From Paraburkholderia aromaticivorans (GTDB lineage: Bacteria > Pseudomonadota > Gammaproteobacteria > Burkholderiales > Burkholderiaceae), in NCBI RefSeq assembly GCF_002278075.1, contig NZ_CP022989.1, positions 3,286,001 through 3,350,000 on the forward strand: a stretch of DNA of 64,000 bases. The letters run 5' to 3'. A model generated the notes under the pieces. That model saw nothing but the letters and a program-made list of their open reading frames with translations, searched no databases and was not told where the DNA came from. This document shows, one piece after another, positions 44,803-54,105 of the stretch. Each line of letters opens with the position of its first letter. The stretch's first letter is position 1. The position numbers were made by a program, and so were the translations under genes.

Positions 44803-46977
44803 ATGACTCAGATGAACCCGCGCGGCGGACTGCAAGTCGCCGCCAACCTCGACCAGTTCGTCGAAACCGAAGCCCTGCCCGGCATCGGAATCGACAGTGC
44901 CGCATTCTGGTCGGGTTTCGACGCCCTCGTGCACGAGCTGGCGCCCAAAAACCGTGTGCTGCTTGCCGAGCGCGACCGCCTGCAGACCGAACTGGACAAC
45001 TGGCATCGCGCCAACCCGGGTCCGGTGCGCGATCTGCGCGCGTACCGCGCGTTTCTCGAAGGCATCGGCTATATCGTGCCCGCGCCCGCCAGCGTCAAAG
45101 CCACGACCGACCACGTGGACACCGAAATCGCCGAACAGGCCGGCCCGCAACTCGTGGTGCCGCTGTCGAATCAGCGCTATGCGCTGAACGCGGCGAACGC
45201 GCGCTGGGGCAGCCTGTACGACGCGCTGTACGGCACCGACGCGATCCCCGAGAGCAACGGCGCCGAAAAACAGAAGGCCTTCAACCCGGTGCGCGGCGCC
45301 GCGGTGATCGCCTATGCACGCAAGTTTCTCGATCAGGCCGCCCCGCTCGCAAACGGCTCGCATGCCGACGCCACCCACTATGGCGTGGCAAGCGGCAAGC
45401 TGGTCGTCACGCTGAAGAACGGCGCGAGCGAGCTGAAGACGCCGGCGCAATTCATCGGCTATCAGGGCGAGGAAAGCGCGCCGTCCGCGGTGCTGCTCAA
45501 GCACAACGGCCTGCACTTCGAAATCCAGATCGACGCGAACGACTCGATCGGCAAGACCGATGCGGCGCATGTGAAGGACGTGGTGGTCGAAGCGGCGGTG
45601 AGCACGATCATCGACTGTGAAGACTCGGTCGCGGCCGTGGACGCGGACGACAAGGTCCAGCTCTACCGCAACTGGCTCGGCCTGATGAACGGCGACCTGG
45701 CCGAAGAGGTCACGAAGAACGGCAAGACTTTCACGCGCCGCCTGAACGCCGACCGCGCCTACACCGCCGCGAACGGCACGGCGCCGGTCGTGCTGCATGG
45801 CCGCTCGCTGCTGTTCATCCGCAACGTCGGTCATTTGATGACCAATCCGGCGGTGCTCACCAAAGACGGCCACGAGATTCCGGAAGGCATTCTCGACGCG
45901 GTCATTACCTCGCTGTGCGCGTTGCACGACCGCAAGCACAAGCTGAATTCGCGCACCGGTTCGATCTATATCGTCAAGCCGAAGATGCACGGTCCGGCTG
46001 AAGTCGCCTTCGCGAGCGAGTTGTTCGCACGCGTGGAAGACCTGCTGAAGCTGCCGCGCAACACGATCAAGATGGGCATCATGGACGAGGAGCGCCGCAC
46101 CAGCGTGAACCTGCTCGCCTGTATCGCCGAAGCGTCGGAGCGGGTCGCGTTCATCAACACGGGTTTCCTCGACCGCACCGGCGACGAAATGCACACCGCC
46201 ATGGAAGCCGGTCCGATGATGCGCAAGGGCGACATGAAGTCGAGCGCCTGGATCGCCGCCTATGAGCGCAGCAACGTGCTGGTCGGCTTGAGCGCGGGCC
46301 TGCGCGGCCGCTCGCAGATCGGCAAGGGCATGTGGGCGATGCCGGATCTCATGCACGCCATGCTCGAACAGAAGATCGCCCATCCGAAGGCCGGCGCGAA
46401 CACCGCGTGGGTGCCCTCGCCGACCGCGGCGACGCTGCACGCGTTGCATTACCACCAGGTCGACGTGCAGGCGGTTCAGCAGGAACTGGAACGCACGGAT
46501 TACGCGAAGGTACGTGACGAACTGCTCGACGGCCTGCTGACGATTCCCGTCGTCGCCGAAGCGAAGTGGAGCGACGCCGAGATCCGCAGCGAGATCGACA
46601 ACAACGCGCAAGGCATTCTCGGCTACGTGGTGCGCTGGATCGATCAGGGCGTGGGCTGCTCGAAGGTGCCGGACATTCACAACGTCGGCTTGATGGAAGA
46701 CCGCGCCACGCTACGGATTTCCAGCCAGCATATCGCCAACTGGCTGTATCACGGCGTGGTGAAGCGCGAGCTGGTTGAAGAGACGTTCAAGCGCATGGCC
46801 AAAGTGGTCGACGAGCAGAACGCGGGCGACCCGCTCTACAAGCCGATGGCGCCGGGCTTCGATACGATCGCCTTCAAGGCCGCGCAAGCGCTGGTGTTCG
46901 AAGGGCGCCAGCAGCCGAGCGGCTACACGGAACCGTTGCTGCACAAGTTCCGGCTGGAAGTGAAGAAGGAGGCCTGA
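44803..46977 (+). CDS. glcB: Malate synthase G
   Basis: A 724-residue cytosolic malate synthase that condenses glyoxylate with acetyl-CoA. Isoform G is shown by length and blocks such as [18 protein letters not shown] (catalytic and Mg ligands), [28 protein letters not shown] and the active-site Asp in [18 protein letters not shown]. The ATG at 44803 has GGAG nine bases upstream; another in-frame ATG 12 bases earlier lacks a site. It consumes the glyoxylate made by GlcDEF and ends in a strong terminator. Confidence 0.95.
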   Translation: MTQMNPRGGLQVAANLDQFVETEALPGIGIDSAAFWSGFDALVHELAPKNRVLLAERDRLQTELDNWHRANPGPVRDLRAYRAFLEGIGYIVPAPASVKATTDHVDTEIAEQAGPQLVVPLSNQRYALNAANARWGSLYDALYGTDAIPESNGAEKQKAFNPVRGAAVIAYARKFLDQAAPLANGSHADATHYGVASGKLVVTLKNGASELKTPAQFIGYQGEESAPSAVLLKHNGLHFEIQIDANDSIGKTDAAHVKDVVVEAAVSTIIDCEDSVAAVDADDKVQLYRNWLGLMNGDLAEEVTKNGKTFTRRLNADRAYTAANGTAPVVLHGRSLLFIRNVGHLMTNPAVLTKDGHEIPEGILDAVITSLCALHDRKHKLNSRTGSIYIVKPKMHGPAEVAFASELFARVEDLLKLPRNTIKMGIMDEERRTSVNLLACIAEASERVAFINTGFLDRTGDEMHTAMEAGPMMRKGDMKSSAWIAAYERSNVLVGLSAGLRGRSQIGKGMWAMPDLMHAMLEQKIAHPKAGANTAWVPSPTAATLHALHYHQVDVQAVQQELERTDYAKVRDELLDGLLTIPVVAEAKWSDAEIRSEIDNNAQGILGYVVRWIDQGVGCSKVPDIHNVGLMEDRATLRISSQHIANWLYHGVVKRELVEETFKRMAKVVDEQNAGDPLYKPMAPGFDTIAFKAAQALVFEGRQQPSGYTEPLLHKFRLEVKKEA

Positions 46978-47019
46978 AGCCTCGCTCGCCGGGCTGCGCG
47001 TGAAGCGTGGGCCGGCTGA

Positions 47020-47058
47020 AAAAAAGACGGGCGCCGCGTGGTTAGCGGCGCCCGTTTT
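47020..47058. terminator. Bidirectional intrinsic terminator after glcB
   Basis: ACGGGCGCCGC (47027-47037) pairs perfectly with GCGGCGCCCGT (47045-47055) over seven bases, with an A-run before and TTTT after. It serves glcB and, less strongly, the convergent galU. Confidence 0.85.
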
Positions 47059-47178
47059 AATGTGCGCGATACTGCTGCGCGTTGCTTCTGCGTGGTAAGT
47101 TTGCCGGCGTGCGCCGGCTGGGGGCGAGTGCCGCCCGCATCAGCCGCTGGCGCGAGGCACAGCGGCTTGGGGCGCGGC

Positions 47179-48096
47179 TCAGGCCGCTTGCGCCGTATAC
47201 TGCGCCGGCACGCCGTCCTGCATGTTGGTCTGCATATACGCCTGCAGATACGCCTCGAATTCCGCCTTCACTTCCGGATGACGCAGCGCGAACTCCACCG
47301 TCGCCTTCAGATAACCCAGCTTGCTGCCGCAATCGAAACGCGTGCCGAAATAGCGATACGCCAGCACCTGCTCTTCGGTTAGCAGCGATTGCACCGCGTC
47401 GGTCAACTGCAGCTCACCGCCCGCGCCCGGCTTCAACGCGCGGATATGCTTGAAGATGGTCGGCATCAGCACATAACGGCCCACCACGCCGAGATTCGAC
47501 GGCGCCTTGTCCGGCGCCGGCTTCTCGACAATGCCCGACAGCTTGATCACGTTGTCTTCCCACTCGCGGCCATCCACCACGCCATACGAGCGGCTGTCTT
47601 CACGCGCGATGGTTTCCACGCCGATCACGGAGCTGTGATAGTGGTTGAACGTGTCGACCAGCTGGCTCATCACCGGCTTCGAGCTGTGCAGCAGGTCGTC
47701 GGCCAGAATCACGGCGAACGGGCTGTCGCCCACCAGTTTTTCGGCGCATAGCACCGCGTGGCCGAGACCGAGCGCTTCGGCCTGACGCACATAGAAACAG
47801 TCGACATTGGCCGGCTTGATGCTGCGCACCAGATCGAGCAGCTTCTGCTTGTTACGCGCCTCGAGTTCAGCCTCGATCTCATAGGACTTGTCGAAATGAT
47901 CTTCGATGGCGCGCTTGCTGCGGCCCGTTACGAAGATCATCTCGGTGATGCCAGCGGCAATCGCTTCTTCCACCGCGTATTGAATCAGCGGCTTGTCGAC
48001 GATCGGCAGCATTTCCTTAGGACTTGCCTTGGTAGCCGGCAGGAATCGTGTCCCGAGGCCCGCTACGGGAAACACGGCTTTGGTGACTTTCAGCAT
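47179..48096 (-). CDS. galU: UTP-glucose-1-phosphate uridylyltransferase
   Basis: A 305-residue cytosolic nucleotidyltransferase making UDP-glucose. Motifs: AVFPVAGLGTRFLPATKASPKEMLP in two blocks (nucleotide loop), VDKPLIQYAVEEA, ILADDLL (metal site) and GIVEKPAP. It corresponds to BceT at the end of the bce-II exopolysaccharide cluster. The start MLKVTKAV at 48096 is the usual one; ATG 48105 and GTG 48111 are alternatives. An AT-rich inverted repeat lies upstream. Confidence 0.93.
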   Translation of the reverse strand: MLKVTKAVFPVAGLGTRFLPATKASPKEMLPIVDKPLIQYAVEEAIAAGITEMIFVTGRSKRAIEDHFDKSYEIEAELEARNKQKLLDLVRSIKPANVDCFYVRQAEALGLGHAVLCAEKLVGDSPFAVILADDLLHSSKPVMSQLVDTFNHYHSSVIGVETIAREDSRSYGVVDGREWEDNVIKLSGIVEKPAPDKAPSNLGVVGRYVLMPTIFKHIRALKPGAGGELQLTDAVQSLLTEEQVLAYRYFGTRFDCGSKLGYLKATVEFALRHPEVKAEFEAYLQAYMQTNMQDGVPAQYTAQAA

Positions 48097-48403
48097 GGTA
48101 GGCATTCCCACATCGGTTAGAAATTAGTGTGTTCGCGGGCCAGGCGGCCAATCGATGTCGCCGGAGAGGCTAGCAAAAAATAACGCCGGTGCACACGTGA
48201 AATTTCCTCAATCCGAATAAATAAATCCATTCTATTTCGATATGCATCATGGCGATAAGCAACAATTACGCATCGAAATGGATTTATTTTTCGACCATTC
48301 AGAAAATTCTACATATCCTGACAACTGACCTGCGGATGCGCGAGGCACGCCGCTTCGGGCGCCGCCGTGCGCGCGGCGGGCCCGTTCAGCCCATTCAAGC
48401 CCG
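48097..48403. other. AT-rich intergenic region upstream of galU
   Basis: About 300 bases, much lower in GC than the flanking genes, with no plausible gene. It contains the long inverted repeat at 48219-48289 and probably the galU promoter. Confidence 0.5.
48219..48289. promoter_or_regulatory. Long AT-rich inverted repeat upstream of galU
   Basis: AAATAAATCCATT (48219-48231) and AATGGATTTATTT (48277-48289) are perfect inverted copies 45 bases apart. A further TCGAT/ATCGA pairing lies inside. The ATCCATT core also occurs upstream of the acyltransferase gene at 56994. Confidence 0.55.
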
Positions 48404-48547
48404 TCATTCGTGGTCGTCGAGCTGGGGCAATTTGCCCGGATTCATGCGAAAACGGCGGATCGGCTCGTTGCGCAGCGCCTCCCGATAGGCGGAGGCGGCG
48501 ACAAGGATCAGCAGCACGGCAATGCCGGCAAGTAAATGCAGGTTCAT
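48404..48547 (-). CDS. 47-residue single-helix membrane protein
   Basis: A small frame starting MNLHLLAGIAVLLILVAASA, one N-terminal membrane helix (about 3-20), then a basic and polar tail ending QLDDHE. GAGGTGA lies five bases before the ATG, an excellent ribosome site for so short a frame. No family recognised. It lies between galU and the acyltransferase, in the exopolysaccharide locus and on the galU strand. Confidence 0.55.
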   Translation of the reverse strand: MNLHLLAGIAVLLILVAASAYREALRNEPIRRFRMNPGKLPQLDDHE

Positions 48548-48703
48548 GACTTCACCTCGGGTCAAGAGAATCCGTGAGTTAAATTAGCACGACAAAAGCG
48601 GTAAATAATTCGCCGCCACATCCGGATAGGCTCAATTACAATTCGTCACAAAATGGCCACTTAATTCAATTCGGCGGGTAATTTTTTATCGATTTTTTGC
48701 CGG

Positions 48704-48732
48704 CGCGGTGCACTAGCATGTCATGCACCGCG
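48704..48732. promoter_or_regulatory. Inverted repeat before the bceS-like gene
   Basis: CGCGGTGCA (48704-48712) and TGCACCGCG (48724-48732) form a perfect 9-base inverted repeat with an 11-base spacer, following an AT-rich stretch and 58 bases before the ATG. Candidate operator or leader hairpin. Confidence 0.4.
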
Positions 48733-48789
48733 GACGCGCAAGGCGTGCGCGCGAACCCGCTTTCCCCTCCGTCAGAATAAGGACCGCGC

Positions 48790-50001
48790 ATGAGCGACTC
48801 TGCACTGGATGCCGCCGGCTCATCCCTGCCACTCTCCCCGCCTCGCACGGCCGCCTCGCCGCGCGCGCCCAGCGAAGCGCGCGCCGACAGCGCCGGCAAG
48901 GAGCATGTCATCGACGCCATGCGCGGCTTCGCCGCCTTGCTGGTGGCGTATTTTCATTGCCGCCAGGTCGAATGGGTCGGCATGCAGGCGTTTCACCAGA
49001 GCGTGGGCCACGCCTTCAGTCTGAATGCGATCGCCGCGTATTTGACGTTTCCGATCGCGTGGGGCTCGGCGGGCGTGCCGATTTTCTTCGTGATCAGCGG
49101 CTATTGCATTCACCGCGGCGGCGCGTTGCGGCTCGCCGGCAATCCCGCTTACCGGCTGGATACGGGCAATTTCTGGGTGCGCCGGTTCGCGCGTATTTAC
49201 CCCGTGCTGCTCGCGGCGCTGGTGCTGACCTTCGCGCTCGACTGGTTCAGCCTGCAATTGCCGCCCGTCAATCACAAGATCCGCGAGATCGGCCTGCAGG
49301 CCTTTCTGGTCAACCTGTTTTCGCTGCAAGGCGTGGCCGGCAAGACGTTCGGCTCGAACGGCGCGCTCTGGACGCTCTCGCTCGAAGTGCAGTTCTATGC
49401 GATCTATCCGCTGCTCTTCGCGCTGCGCCGGCGCATCGGCATGACATCCGTGCTGGCGATCGTCGCGGTGATCAACGTGGTGTCCGCGTACGTGCTCGAG
49501 CGCCACGACATCCAGTTTTTCACGTCGTACTGGTTTTCGTGGACGCTCGGCGCATGGATCGCCGACGCGCGTGCGCGCAGCGCGCCGCACGCGCGCTCGC
49601 CGGTCTGGCTCTACGCGCTCGCAGCGGGGTTCGTCGCGCTCGGCTGCGCGGCGTTCCATTTCGGTCAATACGGTGCGTTCCAGCTCTGGGCGATCGGCTT
49701 TGCGTTCTACCTGTACAAGGCGCTGGAGCGCGGCAACGCGGACCGCGGCCCCGCGTTCGGCATGCGCCTGCTTTCGCGGCTCGGCGATTTCAGCTTCTCG
49801 CTGTATCTGATCCATCTGCCGATCTTCGTGCTGCTGTCGTCGCTGTTGTTCCGCTCGTCACTGCAAATGTCGATCTGGCCGTCGTTCGGCTACATGCTCG
49901 TGGCCGTGCCGGCGGCTTACGTGTTCTACCGGCTGGTCGAGTTGCCGGCCATGAAGTGGTCGGCCAGTTTCAAGCCGAAAGCGGCGCTGAAACAGGCCTG
50001 A
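48790..50001 (+). CDS. bceS: Acyltransferase family 3 (OafA-like), exopolysaccharide
   Basis: A 403-residue inner-membrane protein with about ten helices. The family-3 catalytic His is probably in AYFHCRQVEW, with SAGVPIFFVISGYCIHRGG and LWTLSLEVQFYAIYP as further hallmarks, and DFSFSLYLIHLPIF near the end. It would transfer acetyl or another acyl group to exopolysaccharide sugars. The first 36 residues are a disordered Ser/Pro/Ala leader. The symbol follows its place between galU (bceT) and the double glycosyltransferase (bceR) and is tentative. Confidence 0.82.
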   Translation: MSDSALDAAGSSLPLSPPRTAASPRAPSEARADSAGKEHVIDAMRGFAALLVAYFHCRQVEWVGMQAFHQSVGHAFSLNAIAAYLTFPIAWGSAGVPIFFVISGYCIHRGGALRLAGNPAYRLDTGNFWVRRFARIYPVLLAALVLTFALDWFSLQLPPVNHKIREIGLQAFLVNLFSLQGVAGKTFGSNGALWTLSLEVQFYAIYPLLFALRRRIGMTSVLAIVAVINVVSAYVLERHDIQFFTSYWFSWTLGAWIADARARSAPHARSPVWLYALAAGFVALGCAAFHFGQYGAFQLWAIGFAFYLYKALERGNADRGPAFGMRLLSRLGDFSFSLYLIHLPIFVLLSSLLFRSSLQMSIWPSFGYMLVAVPAAYVFYRLVELPAMKWSASFKPKAALKQA

Positions 50002-50011
50002 AAACCCGCGC

Positions 50012-50045
50012 AAAAAAAACGGAGCGAATGTCCTCGGACGTTCGC
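50012..50045 (-). terminator. Intrinsic terminator for the bceR-like gene
   Basis: GCGAATGTCC (50024-50033) pairs with GGACGTTCGC (50036-50045) with one wobble. On the minus strand a run of eight T follows (A-run 50012-50019). It ends the minus-strand glycosyltransferase transcript. Confidence 0.7.
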
Positions 50046-50103
50046 CCCGCTGCGCAAACGGCAGGGACGGCCGAGCCCCTGCCTACCCCGCGTTAAAGCC
50101 TCC

Positions 50104-52557
50104 CTAAGCCGCTCCAGGCGCCGCCACCCGCTTCAGAATCCGCTCGACACCTTCCACATACGTGGCGGTGCCGAACCGGCCCAGCGCCGTCTGATACCCG
50201 TTCCTGACGAGCCTGTTGCGCAACTCATCGTTTGCGCGCAGTTCGGCGAGCGTGTCGGCGAGGCCATGTGCATCCCCTGGGGTGCACAGCACGCCGTTCT
50301 CATAGTCGTCGATGATCTCCAGCACCCCGCCCGCGCGCGCGGCCACCACCGGCCGCTGCGCCAGCATCCCTTCGACGATCACGCGCCCGAACGGCTCCGG
50401 CGTGATCGACGTATGGACGACGGCGTCGACCGCGCACATGCAGGCCGCGATATCGTGCTGGAAGCCCAGAAAGTGCACCCGCCCGCCCAGGTTGTGCGCG
50501 GCGACGAACGCGTGCAGTTCGATCTCGTACTGGTCCTCGCCGAACAGCGGCGCGCCCACCAGCACCGCGTGCATCTGCGGATTGAGGACCATGGCTTCGA
50601 GCAGCACATGCTGTCCTTTCCAGCGCGCGAGACGGCTGAACGAGCCGACCAGAAACGCGTCCTGCGGCAGGCCGAGGCGCTTGCGCAGCGTGGCTTGCGG
50701 CACCGTGCGCAGCGCGTCGAACGGCGCGGCGGCAATGCCGTTGAACACCACGTCGATGCGTTTTTCGTCGAACTGCGTGAGCTCCGCAAAGGCGCGCGCC
50801 GAGGCGGCCGAATTGGCGATCACATGCGTGAGGCCAAGACGCGCGCACCATTTGATGATCGCCAGTTGCTTGCCGCCGAAATGCTCGGGGCTCACGATAT
50901 CGCGCAGATGCCAGACCACCGGGCGCCGCGCCAGCTTGCCGGCGAGCGCGCCGATCACCATCGCGCGCTGGGTGTTCGCGTAGATCACGTCGGCCTTGCG
51001 CGCGCGTTTGGCCGTGGCGCGCACGAGCGAGATCAGGCCTTTGAGCGCGTCGCCCTTCGGCAATGAGCCGCCCTGTTTGCGCACATGGCGCAGCGCGCCC
51101 GCCTCCAGCACGTCGACGGCCACGCCGGCTTTGGCGAGCGCGGTGCGGAACGGGCCGTCGTCGAACAGCACGACCTCGATGCGCGAGCGCAAGGCCTTGA
51201 CGATTTCCAGCAGCGACAACTCGGCGCCGCCGAGCACGCCGCTCTGATCGACGGCCAGAATGCGCGGCCCGGTGGCTGCGGGTTCCGCCTTATAAGGCAC
51301 GTATGGCGGCAACGTCGCCGTACGCAGCGCCGGCACCGACGCGCGCACATGCGCAAAGAAGCGCTCGCGGAAGTGCGCGGCGGAGAACTGCTCGGCGTTC
51401 GCGCGGCAGTCCAGGGGCGAAAACCGTTTCACGTGGTCGTCGAAACGCTCCACCGCGGCGATGATCGACTCGGCGTTCTGTTCGTCGAAAAACATGCCGG
51501 TGGGCCGCGGCTCCGACAGGTCGCGCACGGTTTCGAGCGCACCGCCCTTGCCGTAAGCGATCACCGGCGTGCCGCAGGCCTGCGCTTCGACCACCGAAAT
51601 GCCGAAGTCTTCTTCCGCGGCGAACACGAAGGCCTTGGCGCGGCTCATCCGCTCCTTGAGCACCTTGAACGGCTGGTAGCCCATGATCTCGACGTTCGGC
51701 CCCGCTTTCGCGCGGATCTTCTGCATGTCGGGGCCGTCGCCGATCACGACGAGCTTGCGCTGCGGCATGCGCGCGAACGCTTCGACGATCAGATCGATCT
51801 TCTTGTACGGCACCATGCGCGAGGCGGTCAGATAGAAGTCGTCCTTCTCGGTGCATAGCGCGAAGGCTTCGACATCGACCGGCGGAAAGATCACCTGCGC
51901 ATCGCGCTGATAAACCTTCTTGATGCGCCGCGCAATGAATTCGGAGTTGGCGACGAAGCCATCCACCGCATTCGAGGTGCGAATATCCCAGTTGCGGATG
52001 TAATGCAGAATCAGCCGCGCCATGGCCGACTTCGGGCCGGCGGTCAGCTTGGACTGCTTCAGATATTGATGCTGCAGGTCCCACGCGTAACGGATCGGCG
52101 AATGCACATAGCTGATATGCACCTGGTCGGGGCCGGTCAGAATGCCCTTGGCGACTGCGTGGCTGCTCGAAATCACCACGTCGTACGCGGACACGTCGAG
52201 CTGCTCGATCGCGAGCGGCATCAACGGCAGATACGAGCGGTACTTGTTGCGCGCGAGCGGCAGCTTCTGGATGAACGAAGTGGTGACGGGCTTGCCGCGC
52301 AGAAAGCTGCGGTCGTCGAGAAAATCGACGAGGCTGAACAGGTCCGCGTCGGGAAAGCACGCGACAATCTGTTCGAGCACCTTCTCCGCCCCCGCATACG
52401 TGACGAGCCAGTCGTGCACGATCGCAACGCGCACCGTTTTATCGCCGCGCCATGCGGCGCGGCGCGGCGGCGCCGGAACGGCAACGGTGGTGAGTTCGGC
52501 CAGTGCGCTGCGCGTAGCGGGTTGTAGCACGGCTTCTTCAAGGACTTCGTGGTTCAT
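50104..52557 (-). CDS. bceR: Bifunctional GT4 glycosyltransferase (two fused domains)
   Basis: An 817-residue cytosolic enzyme with two complete GT4-type glycosyltransferases in tandem. Domain 1 (about 42-415) starts VRVAIVHDWLVTYAGAEKVLE and has its EX7E pair in EDFGISVVE. Domain 2 (about 450-810) starts RILAVDQSGVLGGAELSLLE and has EPFGRVIVE. A short linker joins them. Each would add one sugar to the lipid-linked repeat unit. The start at 52557 overlaps the flippase gene by four bases (ATGA). Position matches bceR of the cepacian cluster, described as a double glycosyltransferase. Donors are unknown. Confidence 0.85.
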   Translation of the reverse strand: MNHEVLEEAVLQPATRSALAELTTVAVPAPPRRAAWRGDKTVRVAIVHDWLVTYAGAEKVLEQIVACFPDADLFSLVDFLDDRSFLRGKPVTTSFIQKLPLARNKYRSYLPLMPLAIEQLDVSAYDVVISSSHAVAKGILTGPDQVHISYVHSPIRYAWDLQHQYLKQSKLTAGPKSAMARLILHYIRNWDIRTSNAVDGFVANSEFIARRIKKVYQRDAQVIFPPVDVEAFALCTEKDDFYLTASRMVPYKKIDLIVEAFARMPQRKLVVIGDGPDMQKIRAKAGPNVEIMGYQPFKVLKERMSRAKAFVFAAEEDFGISVVEAQACGTPVIAYGKGGALETVRDLSEPRPTGMFFDEQNAESIIAAVERFDDHVKRFSPLDCRANAEQFSAAHFRERFFAHVRASVPALRTATLPPYVPYKAEPAATGPRILAVDQSGVLGGAELSLLEIVKALRSRIEVVLFDDGPFRTALAKAGVAVDVLEAGALRHVRKQGGSLPKGDALKGLISLVRATAKRARKADVIYANTQRAMVIGALAGKLARRPVVWHLRDIVSPEHFGGKQLAIIKWCARLGLTHVIANSAASARAFAELTQFDEKRIDVVFNGIAAAPFDALRTVPQATLRKRLGLPQDAFLVGSFSRLARWKGQHVLLEAMVLNPQMHAVLVGAPLFGEDQYEIELHAFVAAHNLGGRVHFLGFQHDIAACMCAVDAVVHTSITPEPFGRVIVEGMLAQRPVVAARAGGVLEIIDDYENGVLCTPGDAHGLADTLAELRANDELRNRLVRNGYQTALGRFGTATYVEGVERILKRVAAPGAA

Positions 52558-54020
52558 GCGCTTTTCCTCGGATTCAGTCGCAACAGCAGTGAACGCGCAA
52601 GATCGCGCAAGGCGGGTGTCATCGTGATCGACCAGGCGACATTGGCGCCGACCATCAATACGCCGGCGACAATCGCCGCCGCGAGACCCGGCAGGAAACC
52701 GGCAAGCCATAGGCTCGCCAGCAGGAAAGCGAGGTGAGCGAGCATGTCGAGCGCGATCTGCCGCGCGTGAATCGCCGACAGGCGCAGCAGCACGGCGTAG
52801 TCGAACAGCGCCCGGCCGGCCACGGCCACCGCGGCGCCCGTGAGACCGAAATGCGTGATGCCGAACCACAACGCGCCTGCAAACAGGGGCAATTCGAATA
52901 AACCAACGCGCGCGGCGGTGGCCGGATTGACCTGCGACTGGATCAGAATCCGCGTGACGTTCGCCTGACCGACGAGCCACACGGCAACGATCATGATGCG
53001 GCCCACAGGCGCCGCCACGGTGGCGATTTCACTGCCCACCCACAGATGCAGGAACGGTTCGAGCACCAGCATCGCCACCAGCGCGACCGGCGTGAACACG
53101 CCGTTGAGAAACTCGAGCGACTGCCGGGTGATGGTGTCGGCGTCGGCACGTCCCACTGCGGAGAGGCGCGGAAACAACGTGCGCACCAGCGCCGTCGGCA
53201 CGATGTTCAGACGTGTCACGAGGTTTTGCGGCACCGTGTAATACGTGACGAACCGCGCGCCGAGACTCGTGCCGAGCATCACGCGGTCGAGCGAGTCGGC
53301 GATCATGGTGGTGACGCTGGCAATCAGCATCCAGCCGCCGAAATTGAACAGCCCCTTCGCCACGCCGAACTGCGGCGGCAGAACACGGCGGATTTCCAGC
53401 ACTTTCAGCGCGGAGCGGCCCAGCAGCAGCGCGGCCACGATCCGCGCGAACACCGCGGCGGCCAGCACGTTCTGCAGCGTCGCGCCCATCCACAACGCGG
53501 CGCCGAGCGGCAGCAACTGGAACAGGAAGGTGCCGATAGTCTGATTGGTGTTGTAGACGCCGAAACGTTCCGCGCCGTTGATCGCGCCCGCGAACACCCA
53601 CGAGACATTGGCAATCGGAATCGCCACCGCGAGCCACGGCAGCGCCATGTACACCTCGTGCTGCAACTCGGGCGAAACCTTGGTGAAATACGCGGTGTAG
53701 AGAAACGCGCCGAAATAGATGATCAATCCGCCGATCACGCCGGTCGCGAGATTGAGCCATGTCGCGCTCCAGAACACGCGATCGCTCTCATCCTTGTCGC
53801 CGGACGCGCGTGCCTTCGAGATGTGATTCTGCGCGGCCATGCTCATGCCGAGATCGAGAATCCCGAAGTAGCCGATCAGCGTCCACACGAGACTGATCAC
53901 GCCGTAGCGCTCGACGCCGAGCAGCTTGATATACGACGGCACGGTCACGAGCGAGACGAAAGTCGGCAGCACCAATCCGAAGAAATTGATCGCTACGTTC
54001 CTGAGAATGCCTTTGTCCAT
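52554..54020 (-). CDS. bceQ: Wzx-type polysaccharide flippase
   Basis: A 488-residue inner-membrane protein with 12-14 helices of the MOP/Wzx exporter family (NVAINFFGLVLPTFVSLVTVP at the start, LIGYFGILDLGMSMAAQNHIS, then the symmetric second half). It moves undecaprenyl-linked repeat units to the periplasm. It is translationally coupled to the downstream glycosyltransferase. The symbol follows gene order. Confidence 0.82.
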   Translation of the reverse strand: MDKGILRNVAINFFGLVLPTFVSLVTVPSYIKLLGVERYGVISLVWTLIGYFGILDLGMSMAAQNHISKARASGDKDESDRVFWSATWLNLATGVIGGLIIYFGAFLYTAYFTKVSPELQHEVYMALPWLAVAIPIANVSWVFAGAINGAERFGVYNTNQTIGTFLFQLLPLGAALWMGATLQNVLAAAVFARIVAALLLGRSALKVLEIRRVLPPQFGVAKGLFNFGGWMLIASVTTMIADSLDRVMLGTSLGARFVTYYTVPQNLVTRLNIVPTALVRTLFPRLSAVGRADADTITRQSLEFLNGVFTPVALVAMLVLEPFLHLWVGSEIATVAAPVGRIMIVAVWLVGQANVTRILIQSQVNPATAARVGLFELPLFAGALWFGITHFGLTGAAVAVAGRALFDYAVLLRLSAIHARQIALDMLAHLAFLLASLWLAGFLPGLAAAIVAGVLMVGANVAWSITMTPALRDLARSLLLRLNPRKSA

Positions 54021-54105
54021 CGGATGCCTTGGGGTTGACTACGTTTGTCTTCGTGTTGCGTGCGGATTACCTGGTCATGCGAATGAAGCGCACATGTGTC
54101 GCTCA

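Noticed and set aside
44770..46680. 636-codon minus-strand frame opposite glcB
   Set aside because: Shadow of malate synthase G; no family features and no ribosome site.
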